From: Rhodocyclaceae bacterium
GTDB lineage: Bacteria > Pseudomonadota > Gammaproteobacteria > Burkholderiales > Rhodocyclaceae
Reading direction: 5' to 3'
Length of the DNA stretch: 64,000 nucleotides
Assembly: GCA_030824115.1 (NCBI GenBank)
Contig: JAVBYI010000004.1
Coordinates: 248,001-312,000, forward strand
The translations under genes and the position numbers were made by a program. Each line of letters opens with the position of its first letter. The stretch's first letter is position 1. The notes under the pieces were generated by a model. That model was not told where the DNA came from and did not search any database. It worked only from the letters and a program-made list of their open reading frames with translations. Shown here in pieces: positions 62,865 through 64,000 of the stretch.

Positions 62865-63650
62865 ATGCAAGACATACTCACGCTCGCCGGCAAGGCCTAT
62901 ACATCGCGCCTGCTCGTTGGCACTGGCAAATACAAGGATTTCGATGAAACGCGCCGTGCCGTCGAGGCCAGCGGCGCCGAGATCGTCACGGTCGCCATCC
63001 GCCGCACCAACATCGGCCAGGAGCCCGGCCAGCCTTCACTGCTGGATGCCCTACCGCCGTCGAAATACACTTACCTGCCGAATACCGCCGGCTGCTATTC
63101 TGCGGACGATGCGGTGCGTACCCTGCGCCTTGCACGTGAGTTGCTCGATGGCCATGCCCTCGTCAAGCTCGAAGTGCTCGGGGATAAGGAAACGCTGTTC
63201 CCCAACATGCCGGAAACTCTCAAGGCGGCCGAAACACTGGTCAAGGACGGCTTTCAGGTCATGGTCTATTGCTCGGACGATCCGATTCAGGCCAAGCTGC
63301 TCGAAGGCATCGGTTGCGTGGCGGTGATGCCGCTTGCCTCGCTGATCGGTTCGGGCATGGGCATTCTCAATCCCTGGAATTTGAAACTGATTATCGACGC
63401 GGCCAAGGTGCCGGTGTTTGTCGATGCCGGCGTCGGCACGGCGTCGGATGCGGCGATTGCGATGGAACTCGGCTGCGATGGCGTGCTGATGAACACGGCG
63501 ATTGCCGGCGCGAAGGATCCGGTGCGGATGGCCGGCGCCATGAAGAAAGCCGTTGAGGCGGGGCGCGAGGCTTTCCTGGCGGGCCGCATGCCGAAGAAGT
63601 TCTACACCGCCAGCCCGAGTTCGCCGACGTTGGGCATGATTGGTTCGTGA
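62865..63650 (+). CDS. thiG: Thiazole synthase ThiG
   Basis: 261 aa TIM barrel that builds the thiazole phosphate of thiamine from deoxyxylulose-5-phosphate, dehydroglycine and ThiS thiocarboxylate. Schiff-base Lys in [10 protein letters not shown]; phosphate loops [13 protein letters not shown] and [19 protein letters not shown] upstream of ATG 62865 marks the start; the longer frame from 62688 overlaps thiS. thiS-thiG order is typical of proteobacteria. Confidence 0.96.
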   Translation: MQDILTLAGKAYTSRLLVGTGKYKDFDETRRAVEASGAEIVTVAIRRTNIGQEPGQPSLLDALPPSKYTYLPNTAGCYSADDAVRTLRLARELLDGHALVKLEVLGDKETLFPNMPETLKAAETLVKDGFQVMVYCSDDPIQAKLLEGIGCVAVMPLASLIGSGMGILNPWNLKLIIDAAKVPVFVDAGVGTASDAAIAMELGCDGVLMNTAIAGAKDPVRMAGAMKKAVEAGREAFLAGRMPKKFYTASPSSPTLGMIGS

Positions 63651-64000
63651 AGCGTTTTTTGGCGCTGGCCTGCGCGTTTGCCTGGGCCGGCACGGCGCAA
63701 GCCCAATATGCCTTCGACCAGCCCGAGATCCTCGCCGCGCAGCGCTTGTGGGGTATCGCCCATGGTGCGCGCCTGCTGGCGCATGCCTGCAGCCAGGCGG
63801 GCAAGGGTGAGGCGGCAGAAGCCTGGGTCGAGTGGCACGAGCGCGAACTGCCGCAGATCCTGAGCGCCGGCCGTTTGCTGGCACAGCATCACTTCGGTGA
63901 AGACGCTGCACCGCCGGATGCGCTGGCGACTGCGCTGGGTCTCAAGCCGGCGCTGGCCCTGCCACCCGAGCAGCTTGAGCCGGCCTGTGCCAGCCTTGCC
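63647..64000 (+). CDS. Exported protein of unknown function (3' end cut by window)
   Basis: GTG start overlapping the thiG stop (GTGA), 118 codons visible and the frame open to the end of the window. A signal peptide [19 protein letters not shown] is evident. The mature part is helical and Ala/Leu-rich with several His ([26 protein letters not shown]). I do not recognise a family. Confidence 0.7.
   Translation, partial: MKRFLALACAFAWAGTAQAQYAFDQPEILAAQRLWGIAHGARLLAHACSQAGKGEAAEAWVEWHERELPQILSAGRLLAQHHFGEDAAPPDALATALGLKPALALPPEQLEPACASLA

Overview
The window is a mosaic surface-glycan biosynthesis locus of about 54.7 kb followed by ordinary housekeeping genes. The flanking genes (thiC, mutY, tRNA-Gly(CCC), thiS-thiG, a periplasmic alpha-carbonic anhydrase with an extra N-terminal domain, a ClC channel) and the high GC of the right end suggest a Gram-negative, probably a betaproteobacterium. 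That placement is an inference from gene content. The glycan locus is almost entirely on the + strand, with genes overlapping or a few bases apart, and its base composition is clearly patchy: AT-rich around 18.6-29.4 kb and 42-49 kb, GC-rich around 30-35 kb and from 49.4 kb on.

Layout. (1) 0-13.1 kb: a PglK-type ABC flippase cut by the window edge, legionaminic-type ulosonate genes (neuB/legI-, neuC/legG- and ptmE-like, a DegT aminotransferase, a CMP-ulosonate synthetase), and an acetamidino-forming amidotransferase (PseA/WbpG type) with its own hisF and hisH paralogues. A radical SAM protein, a methyltransferase and a large TagF-like protein lie among them. (2) 13.1-26.5 kb: the pseudaminic acid pathway pseB-C-F-G-H and, further on, pseI. 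PseH is fused to a complete ATP-grasp domain. Between pseH and pseI are a phosphatase, a PIG-L deacetylase, an oxidoreductase/aminotransferase/acetyltransferase trio and a GT-B-like protein. (3) 26.8-29.4 kb: an AT-rich segment with a second large TagF-like protein, a 41-aa ORF tiled exactly between two genes, and a methyltransferase. An inverted gene of unknown function follows. (4) 30.1-35.2 kb: a compact five-gene module (aldolase fused to a second domain, LdpA-like 4Fe-4S protein, HAD phosphatase, HpcH/HpaI aldolase, KdsB-like CMP transferase) that looks like an aldolase-based route to an unusual CMP-activated 2-keto-3-deoxy sugar acid. (5) 35.2-42.2 kb: a radical SAM protein, a third large TagF-like protein, and a CDP-sugar set (rfbG, cupin, DegT aminotransferase, rfbF). 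(6) 42.2-49.4 kb: a GT2 enzyme, an SGNH-like protein, then a pyruvate-dehydrogenase-like E1(alpha-beta fused)/lipoyl-E2/acyl carrier protein/GNAT module and a polysaccharide deacetylase. This module looks built to load a small acyl group on an ACP for transfer to a sugar. (7) 49.4-56.6 kb: sugar reductase, GT4, and PglC/D/E/F homologues that start a lipid-linked glycan on di-N-acetylbacillosamine or a related sugar. (8) 56.6-64 kb: clcA, thiC, carbonic anhydrase, mutY, tRNA-Gly, thiS, thiG and a truncated periplasmic protein.

How it works together (inference): PglF/E/D make the first sugar and PglC puts it on undecaprenyl phosphate. GT4, GT2 and the TagF-like proteins extend it with CDP- and CMP-activated sugars. 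Acyl, amidino and methyl groups decorate it, and the PglK-like ABC protein flips it. Three CMP-ulosonate synthetases and five DegT aminotransferases in one window point to an exceptionally complex glycan. No Wzy polymerase, O-antigen ligase or oligosaccharyltransferase is visible here. The two parts most likely to be undescribed are the aldolase/KdsB module (30.1-35.2 kb) and the PDH-like/ACP acyl-supply module (44.2-48.4 kb).
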